31,057 nucleotides of DNA from an uncultured Ruminococcus sp. (lineage in GTDB: Bacteria > Bacillota > Clostridia > Lachnospirales > Lachnospiraceae): NCBI GenBank assembly GCA_900553885.1, contig USFD01000036.1, positions 1 through 31,057 on the forward strand, read 5' to 3'. Positions 8,603-16,657 of this stretch are shown one piece after another; positions within the stretch are counted from its first letter, which is position 1, and each line of letters opens with the position of its first letter. The notes under the pieces were generated by a model, which saw nothing but the letters and a program-made list of their open reading frames with translations, was not told the DNA's origin and searched no databases. Position numbers and translations under genes: made by a program.

Positions 8603-9910
8603 TCAATTTTTCACAAAGGATTCCAAATCTCCCATAAATGATTTTTTTATTTTTTCATGGTCATGATTAATTTTCCCAAATTCTATTGCTTTATTTGCAT
8701 ACTCTATAAGACATGACGGATTTTTTAAAATCATACGTAGTGTTTGATCAATCTTTTTTATATCATCTATACATATTGCAATATTATTATTCTTTAAATA
8801 CCTAAAGCCTGAATGTTCTTTCCAGCATATGGCCATCACTGCACATCCACTCGTCATGCAATCAATAATTTTTGTGGAAAATGATAATCTCGTCAGCAGC
8901 TTATATTTTAGCTCAAAAGACTCAACATGAAGGGCAATATCACTTTCAGAATACCTTTTTTTCAATTCTTCTTGTGTAATACTCCTGTGAACTATACTGT
9001 TAACTCCGTCATTTAAAGCTGCGTTCTGTTTATCCGAAAGTGCATTTCCCGTATATATATCTAATACAATTTTTATAGAATCTCTATTAATTATCTTAAG
9101 TATTTTTGAAATCTCAGCTAAAGTTTTCCATCTTCCGCAATAAATGCCCCCTGCATATATTAAACGGATAGGTCTATTCACAGTTTCTTTTTTCTTCACC
9201 TTAGAAAAATCGCCACTTTTCCTCAATATTTTCATGTTACAGTGAAGCGCCTTTTCATATTCATCTTTCTGTTCCTCTGTCATTGTATAAACCAGATCAT
9301 ATTGCTTAAAAGTTTTCCGCATATTTTTTCTTAAGACAAAACGATTCATCCAATAAAACGGTGATAATCTGAATTGCTTTAATCCATAATTGTCATCAGA
9401 TATATATGAAATCATTGGCACGTTACATACTTCTTTAACCATTCGATCAATTGCAAGTAACTCATGTGAAGCATAGCACGGTGCAAAAATCAGATCCGGA
9501 TTAAATTGCGTAATAAAATTCCTTAGTTCAACTGTATCCCATTTTGCCAACTTCCATATAAGAGATCTTATTATATAAAAAATCTCCATTCTATGACCTC
9601 TGAAAAAGTTATAGAATTTCTTATTTTCAACTTCCGGTAAAGTTTGAGAATTGGCGGCGTACCCCATTTCATCTGTCGGATAATTATTAAACTCTAATAT
9701 TTTCCCCGGCTTTCCCTTTTTCAATATACTTTTTATCATCATACTATCCGTCATCTGATAATAAGATTTGCATAAAAAATTTGACGGATTACCAGGGTTG
9801 CAGTAAATCTGAGCAAATTCATATCCTGTTCCGCCAAAAATATTTGAAAGTACGTTTCCCCCATTTGTATCGTCGCGCCAGACTTCTGCAGATATAATTA
9901 AAATTTTCAT
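8603..9910 (-). CDS. Divergent GT-B (GT4-like) glycosyltransferase
   Basis: This 435-residue protein has a Rossmann-like start (MKILIISAEVWRDDTNGGN), where the WRDDTNGGN loop is a variant of the GT4 glycine loop. The second half carries RLIYAGGIYCGRW, the usual start of the C-terminal GT-B domain, and later FSTKIIDCMTSGCAVMAICW, the donor-binding end. No clear EX7E motif is visible, so it is a divergent member. It is cytoplasmic with no signal peptide. AGGA lies about 10 nt before the ATG. It sits in the variable AT-rich cassette between a GT2 and a GT4, and presumably adds one sugar of the repeat unit. Confidence 0.75.
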   Translation of the reverse strand: MKILIISAEVWRDDTNGGNVLSNIFGGTGYEFAQIYCNPGNPSNFLCKSYYQMTDSMMIKSILKKGKPGKILEFNNYPTDEMGYAANSQTLPEVENKKFYNFFRGHRMEIFYIIRSLIWKLAKWDTVELRNFITQFNPDLIFAPCYASHELLAIDRMVKEVCNVPMISYISDDNYGLKQFRLSPFYWMNRFVLRKNMRKTFKQYDLVYTMTEEQKDEYEKALHCNMKILRKSGDFSKVKKKETVNRPIRLIYAGGIYCGRWKTLAEISKILKIINRDSIKIVLDIYTGNALSDKQNAALNDGVNSIVHRSITQEELKKRYSESDIALHVESFELKYKLLTRLSFSTKIIDCMTSGCAVMAICWKEHSGFRYLKNNNIAICIDDIKKIDQTLRMILKNPSCLIEYANKAIEFGKINHDHEKIKKSFMGDLESFVKN

Positions 9911-9927
9911 TTGTTTATTATCCTCAT

Positions 9928-10911
9928 CTAATATTTTCTTTTTCTTCTATACATATTCAATAACTTACTAAGTAAGGATAACGGCAATAATCTAACTAAT
10001 TTTATACCCGATGAATTGCTATACTTGCAGATTTTTTTATAACTTTTCAATTTGTTTTTACATGAATTTTTGTCTACTGTATTTATTTTATCATATACCA
10101 AAACTGCACACATATAGTGGGTGCTTAGATAGCCATATACAGCATCACGTATCTCGTCATACCGATTATCTTTCAATCGCTCGCTCCAAATATCAAGTGT
10201 ACACAAAATATCATCTATAGATTTTACATCTGCAGTTCCTGTAACAGAATCATTCCTATATTTACGATATACATAAAAAGCCTGATTCAAAGCTGAAAAT
10301 TTATCAGCGTGCAGATAAACATTTAGAAGCCAGTCTATGTCTTCTGCCTTGATACCTTCTATAAATTCTATTTTATTCTTTAACAAAAACTCTCTTCTAG
10401 TTACCGTAACCCACGCTGCTCCGGGAAAAAGATGATTAGTAAATAAATATTTCAATACATCATTTTTATCTGCGCTTTCCATGAATCTAATATCATATTT
10501 CCTATTACATATAACACTTTCTTCTGATATGCAAGAATAATCGATATTATTAAATACGATTGCATCGACTTCTTTTACACGTTGTATAGTCTCAGAAATC
10601 ATAGATAATGCCGAATTATTATTCCAATAGTCATCGCTATCGACAAATATTATGTATTCTCCCCTTGCATGACGCACACCAGAATTTCTTGCACTACTTG
10701 ATCCACCGTTTTTTTTGTGCAGCACTTTAATATGTTCCTTATTTTTGGCCCAGTTATCGCAAATTTCAGGACACTTGTCCGGTGATCCATCATCCACAAG
10801 AATAATTTCATAATTTTCATATTCTTGGTTGGCGATACTGGAAATACATTTATCCAAATAGTCTTCAACTTTATATACAGGTACAATTATACTGAATAAT
10901 ACTTGATTCAT
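9928..10911 (-). CDS. Glycosyltransferase family 2
   Basis: This 327-residue protein is a clear GT2 enzyme with a GT-A fold. It has FSIIVPVYKVEDYLDK at residues 6-21, the DDGS nucleotide-binding motif at 40-43, SSSARNSGVRHARGEYI near 71-87 and the DSDD metal-binding motif at 91-94. The C-terminal portion (YRKYRNDSVTGT and after) is typical of EpsJ/CpsI-like capsule GT2s. No membrane helix is needed, although the basic tail MYRRKRKY may touch the membrane. The Shine-Dalgarno is weak (GTGA). It is 74 nt downstream of a second GT2 gene, with an inverted repeat (TGGTGT...ACACCA) in the gap. Confidence 0.9.
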   Translation of the reverse strand: MNQVLFSIIVPVYKVEDYLDKCISSIANQEYENYEIILVDDGSPDKCPEICDNWAKNKEHIKVLHKKNGGSSSARNSGVRHARGEYIIFVDSDDYWNNNSALSMISETIQRVKEVDAIVFNNIDYSCISEESVICNRKYDIRFMESADKNDVLKYLFTNHLFPGAAWVTVTRREFLLKNKIEFIEGIKAEDIDWLLNVYLHADKFSALNQAFYVYRKYRNDSVTGTADVKSIDDILCTLDIWSERLKDNRYDEIRDAVYGYLSTHYMCAVLVYDKINTVDKNSCKNKLKSYKKICKYSNSSGIKLVRLLPLSLLSKLLNMYRRKRKY

Positions 10912-10985
10912 TTTTCATTCACTGTTTTATGTGGTGTATATAGGAATTCAAACACCATATTTCCTTTCTTTAATAATTATCATTT

Positions 10986-12029
10986 CTACTTCCGAATCAT
11001 CTGAATTATCACTATCAGCATATACACTAAAAAAGTTTGTCTGTGTTTTGCCGCCCAATAAAATACTTTCCAATAACTTGGAAAATATTTTATTTTAAGT
11101 TTTTTATATGCATTTCTATATCTGGGTGTATAAAGTATGTCTCTAATTAGTTCCACTTTTTCTTTATGTGTTTTATCCGAAGCGGCAATATTTAGACTCT
11201 GTCCTAAAATACTTAGGGCTATCCGATTATTAAGAGCATCCTGATATAATTCCGAGAGCTTATTATCATGTATATATTCTTCCATTTTATCAAAAAGTCT
11301 ATTCCATTCCGCACATAACTCTGAATTATATCTTGTTGTGATTGACTTATCATTATATTTTCTATAATGATAGTAATATTTATTTAGATATACAGCCTTA
11401 TGTACATGGCGAAAATAATACAAATTAAAAAGCCCATCTTCATATGTGCCAATTTCACGAATATCCTGAAAACGAATATGGTTTTCTTCAATAATACTTC
11501 TTTTATATAATTTCCCCCATACAGTACATAGTGCATCTGCATTTTCCGGTTTTTTTAGCTCATTTCCCACTAAACCAATAAAACGCCGATACAATTTATC
11601 TCTTACTTCCTTAGTGTTAAAAATAATTTCTTCTTCATCATATATTTTCTTTTCCAAAGAACGATTTTCGAATTCTCTTATATAAGGCCAAAATACGACA
11701 TCCGCCTGTTTCTTTTTAATTACATCAACCATTACTTCAGATGTATTTTTGTCAATCCAGTCATCTGCATCAACAAACATAAGATATTCTCCTCTGGCTA
11801 ATTCTAAACCGCAATTTCTGGCCAGAGAAACCCCTTCATTTGCTTTTGTTATTATTTTAATTCGTTTATCATATGCGTAGGAATTCAGGATATCCAAACT
11901 TTTATCTGTGGAAGCATCATCAATAAAAATCACTTCGAAATCCTGAAATGTCTGATTCAAAATACTTTCCACACATTTTTTTAAATATTTTTCTGCATTA
12001 TAGACTGGTACAATAAAACTAAGATACAT
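10986..12029 (-). CDS. Glycosyltransferase family 2
   Basis: This 347-residue protein is a GT2 enzyme. SFIVPVYNAEKYLKKC is at residues 4-19, the DD of IDDAS at 37-38, SLARNCGLELARGEYL near 68-83 and the DADD metal motif at 87-90. The C-terminal half is basic and hydrophobic and ends in a probable amphipathic helix (FLVYMLIVIIQMIRK). GGAAGGATTTATAG precedes the ATG. It is the first gene of the strongly AT-rich cassette; a possible internal promoter lies upstream. It is paralogous in layout to the next GT2 but differs in sequence. Donor and acceptor sugars are unknown. Confidence 0.9.
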   Translation of the reverse strand: MYLSFIVPVYNAEKYLKKCVESILNQTFQDFEVIFIDDASTDKSLDILNSYAYDKRIKIITKANEGVSLARNCGLELARGEYLMFVDADDWIDKNTSEVMVDVIKKKQADVVFWPYIREFENRSLEKKIYDEEEIIFNTKEVRDKLYRRFIGLVGNELKKPENADALCTVWGKLYKRSIIEENHIRFQDIREIGTYEDGLFNLYYFRHVHKAVYLNKYYYHYRKYNDKSITTRYNSELCAEWNRLFDKMEEYIHDNKLSELYQDALNNRIALSILGQSLNIAASDKTHKEKVELIRDILYTPRYRNAYKKLKIKYFPSYWKVFYWAAKHRQTFLVYMLIVIIQMIRK

Positions 12030-12092
12030 CTATAAATCCTTCCATTTTTTAGCTGTATTAGTAGTATGTATGGATTAATATATATTTTTTTC

Positions 12093-12121
12093 TTTTTACG
12101 CTTGTAATCCAATTATGTCAA
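12093..12121 (-). promoter_or_regulatory. Possible internal promoter ahead of the variable cassette
   Basis: The 111-nt gap between the GT4 and GT2 genes contains a perfect TTGACA (complement of 12116-12121), a 17-nt spacer and TAAAAA (12093-12098), followed by A-rich sequence to the GT2 start. The -10 is poor, so the call is weak. The position, at the step from GC-richer to AT-rich genes, makes a cassette-internal promoter plausible. Confidence 0.3.
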
Positions 12122-12140
12122 ACATTTGTAAATTTTCCCT

Positions 12141-13259
12141 TTAATGATTCAGTTTCCCACCACAAACAGTCAAAGATCTTTGCAAAAAATCCATGGTCTT
12201 TGCAACGATTTTTTTCTTATCAAAAAATTTTTCCATACGCTTTCTCCCTGCCAATCCCATAGTCTTACGCTCATCATATGGCAATTCAATAAATTTCTTT
12301 ATCACTTCATACAAATCATTTGAATTTTCAGTTTTGCAAAGAAAACCTGACATATTATCTGCAACAGCTTCCATACACCCTGGGATATTACTGGTAATGA
12401 CCGGCCTTCCGGATGACGCGCTTTCTAAATTAGTATTCGCCATCCCCTCATGCCAGGACGGCAGTACAAAGCAATGACATCTTGCAATAAACGGCCTCAC
12501 ATCTTTCTGATACCCGTAGTACGTAATAATCCCGTCTTCCTCCAGCTTCTTCAAAACAGAATCATACTCATCTTCCATTGGCCCGACTATATCAAAGAGA
12601 ACATCCGGATATTCTTTCTTAATCCTTTTTGCCGCCTCAAATAATTCATCTACACCTTTTTCTTTCATTACCCGCCCAATAAACAGAAATCGAATCGGTT
12701 CATTTTCATCCGGATACTCTGTATAAGGATACTCTTCCAGATTTACTCCTGCCCCATTCAGTCTGCAGGCCTGTTCTTCTCTGATCAGATGATTATCCAG
12801 AAATGTCTGTTTATTTTCCTCATTTTCAAAGAAAACTACTTTGGCATGTTTGCTGCTTATTTTATAAAGAAAGCAGACCAATTTCCTGACAAAATTTTCT
12901 GTCTGAAATGTCGTTCCCAGTCCGGTGATATTCTCCGCATATGGTATATGCAATATTCTGCTGACAAGTCCGCCATATACATTTGGTTTGATTGTATATG
13001 TAATAACCAGATCCGGTTTCAAAGTTACTTCCATACGAAAATATCGTATCAGAAGTTTCAGGTCCGTCAGTGGATTGATTCCTCTGCGGTCTACATCAGT
13101 CAGTATAACTTTTACCCCCAGCTTCCTGATATCTGGTATTAATTCTCCATCAGGAAGCGAAACAATTACTTTGTTTCCCCGACGAATTAATTCCTGTATC
13201 AGTTCTTTTCTGAATTTGTATAATCCCACATCATTGTTTGCTAATATCAGTATCTTCAT
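12141..13259 (-). CDS. GT4 glycosyltransferase, PglA/CapM-like
   Basis: This 372-residue protein has a GT-B fold. The N-terminal NNDVGLYKFRKELI (residues 8-21), ENITGLGTTF near 109-118, FIGRVMKEKG at 193-202 with R196 and K201 in donor-phosphate positions, and E271/E279 forming EX7E inside HEGMANTNLE all fit GT4. This pattern resembles PglA-type transferases, which add the second sugar to undecaprenyl-diphosphate-linked bacillosamine. Because PglC-, PglD- and PglE-like genes sit directly upstream, adding sugar two is a reasonable inference. The start ATG overlaps the stop of the acetyltransferase gene (ATGA), showing coupling. Confidence 0.85.
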   Translation of the reverse strand: MKILILANNDVGLYKFRKELIQELIRRGNKVIVSLPDGELIPDIRKLGVKVILTDVDRRGINPLTDLKLLIRYFRMEVTLKPDLVITYTIKPNVYGGLVSRILHIPYAENITGLGTTFQTENFVRKLVCFLYKISSKHAKVVFFENEENKQTFLDNHLIREEQACRLNGAGVNLEEYPYTEYPDENEPIRFLFIGRVMKEKGVDELFEAAKRIKKEYPDVLFDIVGPMEDEYDSVLKKLEEDGIITYYGYQKDVRPFIARCHCFVLPSWHEGMANTNLESASSGRPVITSNIPGCMEAVADNMSGFLCKTENSNDLYEVIKKFIELPYDERKTMGLAGRKRMEKFFDKKKIVAKTMDFLQRSLTVCGGKLNH

Positions 13260-13870
13260 TTTATCTTCCTCGCAGGAACCCCCACATATATTCCCTGTTC
13301 CTCTATACTCTTAACAACTGCAGCCCCTGCGCCAACCATTACTCTGCCGCATATATGCAGATTATTACTCACCACCGCGCCTGCTCCGATCCATGTAGAT
13401 TTTCCGATTGTAACAGTACCGGCTATATGGGCGCCCACTGAGACATGTGCATAATCACAGATCACATCATCATGATCTACTGTGGCGCCTGTATTTATAA
13501 TAACGCCTTTTCCAACCACAGCATCCGGATTGATTACAGCGCCGGCCATAACCACAGTTCCCTCGTCAATCTTTACTCCGGTTCCGATCACAGCGTCCGG
13601 ATGAATCAGAGTCGCAATTTTAAAGCCCTTTTTTGAATACGTTTCCTGCAGTTTCTGACGAATATCCGGATTCCCGATTGCAACGATGATTTCATCTTCA
13701 GAAGTAATATTTTCATATGTACTGCTTCCTGCAACAGGAATTCCCAGACAATTATCAGATTTCGGATTGTCATCCAGGAACAGCAATTTGTCGTATTTAT
13801 TCTGTTTTAATGCAATATCGGCAATTACTTTTCCATGCCCGCTGCACCCGACAATAAATAACCGGCCCAT
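13256..13870 (-). CDS. pglD: PglD/NeuD-like sugar O/N-acetyltransferase
   Basis: This 204-residue protein has an N-terminal Rossmann-like domain with VGCSGHGKV (residues 7-15) and a C-terminal left-handed beta-helix built from hexapeptide repeats (about 90-185). The probable catalytic base is H133 in GATVDHD. This is the PglD/NeuD family. PglD transfers acetyl from acetyl-CoA to the 4-amino group of UDP-4-amino-4,6-dideoxy-GlcNAc. The length is close to PglD. It starts directly after the stop of the phosphoglycosyl transferase gene (TAAATG) and ends in an ATGA overlap with the GT4. The neighbours make the bacillosamine role more likely than a sialic-acid (NeuD) role. Confidence 0.85.
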   Translation of the reverse strand: MGRLFIVGCSGHGKVIADIALKQNKYDKLLFLDDNPKSDNCLGIPVAGSSTYENITSEDEIIVAIGNPDIRQKLQETYSKKGFKIATLIHPDAVIGTGVKIDEGTVVMAGAVINPDAVVGKGVIINTGATVDHDDVICDYAHVSVGAHIAGTVTIGKSTWIGAGAVVSNNLHICGRVMVGAGAAVVKSIEEQGIYVGVPARKIK

Positions 13871-14617
13871 TTACTCACTCCCTTTAAACTCTTCCATCGT
13901 CGCCGCCGTCTCCGAACTGATTCCTTCCCTCTTCAGCACGGTCTTCACTGTCTGAAAAATGATCTTCCAGTCCCCGATAAACGACACATGATCCACGTAT
14001 TCCACATCCAGATCAAACTTCTCTTCCCATGAAATAGCATTTCTCCCATGCACCTGTGCATATCCGGTAAATCCCGGACGCACCTCATGGCGTCTTGCCT
14101 GATGTTCATTATACAGAGGCAGATATTTGACCAGCAGTGGCCTTGGTCCTACTACTGACATATCGCCGTTCAGGATATTGAAAAGTTCCGGCAGCTCATC
14201 CAGACTTGTAGATCTGAGCATTTTCCCGAAGGAAGTAAGCCTTACCTCATCCGGAAGGAGATTTCCCTCGCTGTCTTTTTCATCTGTCATTGTACGGAAC
14301 TTATATAAAGTAAACACTTTTCCGTTCAGCCCGGGCCGTTCCTGCTTAAATAAAACCGGAGAGCCCAGCTTCAGTCTCACCAGAAGAGCTGTAACTGCCA
14401 TGACCGGTGACAGAACAATAATTGCAGCCAGCGCGCAGCAGAAATCCTGCGGGCGTTTGATATACTTTTCATAAAATCCCTGCTTGTGTCCCCGCGCCTC
14501 CGGCTTATCTTCCGCTGCGGCTTTTTTTTCTTTATATTTTTTCCTGACAGTGTATATTGCCGCGCCGCCTGCTGCCGCAGTCAGTATTACAGATACTGTT
14601 TTCTTCCATTTACTCAT
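13871..14617 (-). CDS. pglC: Initiating phosphoglycosyl transferase, PglC-like
   Basis: This 248-residue protein is of the bacterial sugar transferase family (PF02397, monotopic phosphoglycosyl transferases). It moves a sugar-1-phosphate from UDP-sugar to undecaprenyl phosphate, starting each repeat unit. The core holds KRPQDFCCALAAIIVLSPV (54-72, re-entrant helix), KFRTM at 106-110, the catalytic dyad D140-E141 in LDELPEL, and GDMSVVGPRP at 151-160. An extra N-terminal segment has a membrane helix (about 8-23) and a charged linker absent from minimal PglC. It starts 1 nt after the aminotransferase stop. With the PglD/E/F-like genes, the first sugar is probably di-N-acetyl-bacillosamine. Confidence 0.9.
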   Translation of the reverse strand: MSKWKKTVSVILTAAAGGAAIYTVRKKYKEKKAAAEDKPEARGHKQGFYEKYIKRPQDFCCALAAIIVLSPVMAVTALLVRLKLGSPVLFKQERPGLNGKVFTLYKFRTMTDEKDSEGNLLPDEVRLTSFGKMLRSTSLDELPELFNILNGDMSVVGPRPLLVKYLPLYNEHQARRHEVRPGFTGYAQVHGRNAISWEEKFDLDVEYVDHVSFIGDWKIIFQTVKTVLKREGISSETAATMEEFKGSE

Positions 14618-14618
14618 C

Positions 14619-15872
14619 TTACCGGAAACATCCCTTCACAATCTCAATCACTTTCTCCTGCTCCTCCGCCGTCATTTTATTATCACTGGGCAGGCACAGT
14701 CCTCTCTGGAATATGTCCATCCCCACATCCAGCGGCCTTCCGTCTTTTCCAACCGCGCCGCCGTCAATATAGGCATTGGTCACCGCTCTGCCATTTCCCT
14801 CTCTTGTGACAAATCCATTCATCCTGTAGATCGGCTGCATATGCATCGGCTTCCAGACCGGCCTTCCCTCTGCATTATATTTTGCCAGAGTCTCCAATAT
14901 CTCTGTCGGGCAGGATTTTCCCGGTTCCGTTATGTAAATGGCTTCCCGTTCTCCTCTTACCTGTCTGCACATTGCCTCCGGTTTAATCAGCATACAGCTG
15001 AGCCAGAAGTTCGGTTCACTGTTTTTCCCGTCATACGGATTCATCTCTGCCGGCAGGTCCCTGAAACCTTCTTTATATCTTTCATAAATTGCTTTCTTCT
15101 GCTCGATATGTTCCTCCAGATAGGGGAACTGGCCCCGCACAACACCGGCGATTACGTTGCTCATCCTGTAGTTATAGCCAAGTTCTTCATGCTGATACCA
15201 GGGTGCGTTCTCTCTGGACTGGGTAGACCATTTTCTTACTTTTTCTGCTGCCGCTTTATCATCTGTAAGAAGCATTCCCCCGGAAGAGCCTGTAATGATC
15301 TTGTTTCCGTTGAAAGAGATGCAGTTATATGTTCCAAAGCTTCCGGTCTGCTTTCCCTTGTAGGATGCCCCCAGAGATTCTGCCGCGTCTTCTATTATTA
15401 CCGCGCCGTGTTTTTTGCAGATTTTCTGCAGTTCTTCCAGCTTTCCCGGTGTTCCGTACAGGTGGGCCATAACAACGACTTTCACATCCGGATACAGCTG
15501 AAATGCTTTTTCCAGAGCCGCCGGATCCATATTCCAGGTATCATATTCCGTATCTATAAAGACCGGAATTCCGCCTTCATAGACAACCGGATTCACTGTA
15601 GCGTCAAATGTCATGTCCGAACAGAATACTTTATCTCCCGGCCGGACACCCGCCAGCTTTACCGCCATGTGAAGGGCAGCTGTTCCCGCGGAAAGTGCCA
15701 CAGCATATCCGCACCCGACCTTCCGGCAGGCCATTTTCTCCACTTCGTTGATATTCCCGCCAACTGTTGACATCCAGTTTGTATCAAACGCTTCCTTCAT
15801 ATATTCCATCTCCGGTCCGTGCATTGTCGGACTGGACAGCCATACTTTCGATTCAAAAGGTTTTATATCCAT
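14619..15872 (-). CDS. pglE: DegT/DnrJ/EryC1 (PglE-like) sugar aminotransferase
   Basis: This 417-residue protein is a PLP-dependent sugar nucleotide aminotransferase. SAGTAALHMAVK (61-72) and EDAAESLGASYKGKQTG (161-177) are conserved blocks. K191 in FNGNKIITG is the expected Schiff-base lysine. The length and the segment KPMHMQPIYR near the C-terminus fit the family. In this operon it most likely converts the UDP-4-keto sugar made by the dehydratase into UDP-4-amino-4,6-dideoxy-GlcNAc. AAAAGGAAGATTTGGCAAG precedes the ATG, 61 nt after loaP. The exact substrate is inferred from neighbours; DegT enzymes for other 3- or 4-keto sugars look similar. Confidence 0.88.
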   Translation of the reverse strand: MDIKPFESKVWLSSPTMHGPEMEYMKEAFDTNWMSTVGGNINEVEKMACRKVGCGYAVALSAGTAALHMAVKLAGVRPGDKVFCSDMTFDATVNPVVYEGGIPVFIDTEYDTWNMDPAALEKAFQLYPDVKVVVMAHLYGTPGKLEELQKICKKHGAVIIEDAAESLGASYKGKQTGSFGTYNCISFNGNKIITGSSGGMLLTDDKAAAEKVRKWSTQSRENAPWYQHEELGYNYRMSNVIAGVVRGQFPYLEEHIEQKKAIYERYKEGFRDLPAEMNPYDGKNSEPNFWLSCMLIKPEAMCRQVRGEREAIYITEPGKSCPTEILETLAKYNAEGRPVWKPMHMQPIYRMNGFVTREGNGRAVTNAYIDGGAVGKDGRPLDVGMDIFQRGLCLPSDNKMTAEEQEKVIEIVKGCFR

Positions 15873-15933
15873 CTTGCCAAATCTTCCTTTTATCTTTTAT
15901 GCATATTTTTCTGCAGTCTCTTTTTCTTATCCC

Positions 15934-16443
15934 TCACACCGTCTTCGCCACAATCTCCAGCCCGACCTCTATCTCCTGCTTTCTCCCGAACATCTCCACT
16001 TCCAGCCACGCCTTCCGCTTATGCCGGTCGATCTTCCGGATCAGTCCTTCCCTTCCTTTCAGAGGGCCGGACCGGATTTTCGTTACAGAGTTTTCTATAA
16101 TTCCCTCCGACAGCGGCACCACCTGCTCCGCTCCTCCTAAGTCCAGCATAAACTGCTTTTCTTCCTCTGTGAGCGGCACCACTTCCCGGCCTGTACCGAT
16201 CAGTTTCGTCAGGCCGGCCACGGACTTCAGCGACTGATACAGCTGATCCATATCTTCTGTCGCCACAAAAACATATCCGGGAAACAGAACTTTTTTCTGC
16301 ACCGTCCACTCGCCCCGGATCCGCTTTTTCTCTTCATAGTAAGGAATAAAGCACCGTTCCAGTATCTCCGCCGGGATTTTCCGGACACACTGTATCCGGA
16401 TATTCTCTTCAGTACCGGTACGGACCTGCATGACATACCACAT
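15934..16443 (-). CDS. loaP: LoaP-like NusG paralog, transcription antiterminator
   Basis: I start this at ATG 16443 (169 residues). AGGAG lies 7 nt upstream, and the protein then begins MWYVMQVRTGTEENIR, the usual first strand of a NusG N-terminal (NGN) domain. The longer open frame to 16548 runs through a terminator hairpin and is not credible as coding. FPGYVFVATEDMDQLYQSL (near 65-83) is the central NGN block. The C-terminus (EGLIRKIDRHKRKAWLEVEM) is a KOW domain. LoaP proteins bind a hairpin in nascent RNA and let polymerase pass intrinsic terminators in long biosynthetic or polysaccharide operons. A hairpin and a terminator lie just upstream, so this gene may control itself and all genes after it. 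Confidence 0.88.
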   Translation of the reverse strand: MWYVMQVRTGTEENIRIQCVRKIPAEILERCFIPYYEEKKRIRGEWTVQKKVLFPGYVFVATEDMDQLYQSLKSVAGLTKLIGTGREVVPLTEEEKQFMLDLGGAEQVVPLSEGIIENSVTKIRSGPLKGREGLIRKIDRHKRKAWLEVEMFGRKQEIEVGLEIVAKTV

Positions 16444-16466
16444 ATATATTCTCCTGTAAGTTTTCA

Positions 16467-16600
16467 CGCCCTGCCACATATAGTTCTTTTCAGGCAAAAA
16501 AGGTATGCTTCGCCATTCTGTCCGTATTTTACGGGCAGACCTTCGCATACCTTATATCGTCCGGTTTTTCCAAACGCGGCAGGGCGACGATTTGGAAAAC
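16467..16600 (-). promoter_or_regulatory. Leader of loaP: candidate LoaP-response RNA element
   Basis: Read on the minus strand this leader has four parts. First is a stem of about 10 bp (16591-16600 with 16564-16574, one bulged A) enclosing a 16-nt loop (16575-16590). Second is a 10-nt linker. Third is a long terminator hairpin (16500-16553) with a U tract. Fourth is CGCCCTGCC/GGCAGGGCG complementarity between the first loop (16578-16586) and a stretch just before the loaP Shine-Dalgarno (16467-16475). A hairpin directly upstream of a terminator is the known arrangement at LoaP targets. The loop-to-downstream pairing is my observation and its role is inferred. Confidence 0.6.
16494..16553 (-). 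terminator. Intrinsic terminator in the loaP leader
   Basis: The arms AAGGTATGC (complement of 16545-16553) and GCATACCTT (complement of 16500-16508) pair perfectly over 9 bp. An inner helix pairs around the AAAAT loop (TCTGCCCGT with ACGGACAGA, one mismatch). Six T residues follow on the minus strand (16496-16501). It lies between the dehydratase gene and loaP, where it would stop most transcription of the distal operon unless suppressed. Confidence 0.85.
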
Positions 16601-16657
16601 TCCGGAGTCCTGTTATAACCAGTGCTGTTTTACCTTAGATCCATTTTGGCTCAATCG

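Noticed and set aside
14484..15770. Long plus-strand open frame (428 codons) opposite the aminotransferase and phosphoglycosyl transferase genes
   Set aside because: It is antisense to two well-supported enzymes, and its conceptual protein is rich in Cys, His, Ser and Arg with no recognisable domain and no good ribosome site.
16444..16548. N-terminal extension of the LoaP-like protein
   Set aside because: It would be translated across the terminator hairpin; the ATG at 16443 has AGGAG at good spacing and starts the NGN domain.
16609..16620. TATAAC box just after the dehydratase gene as promoter for loaP
   Set aside because: No -35-like hexamer is found 16-18 nt upstream, so a separate promoter cannot be supported.
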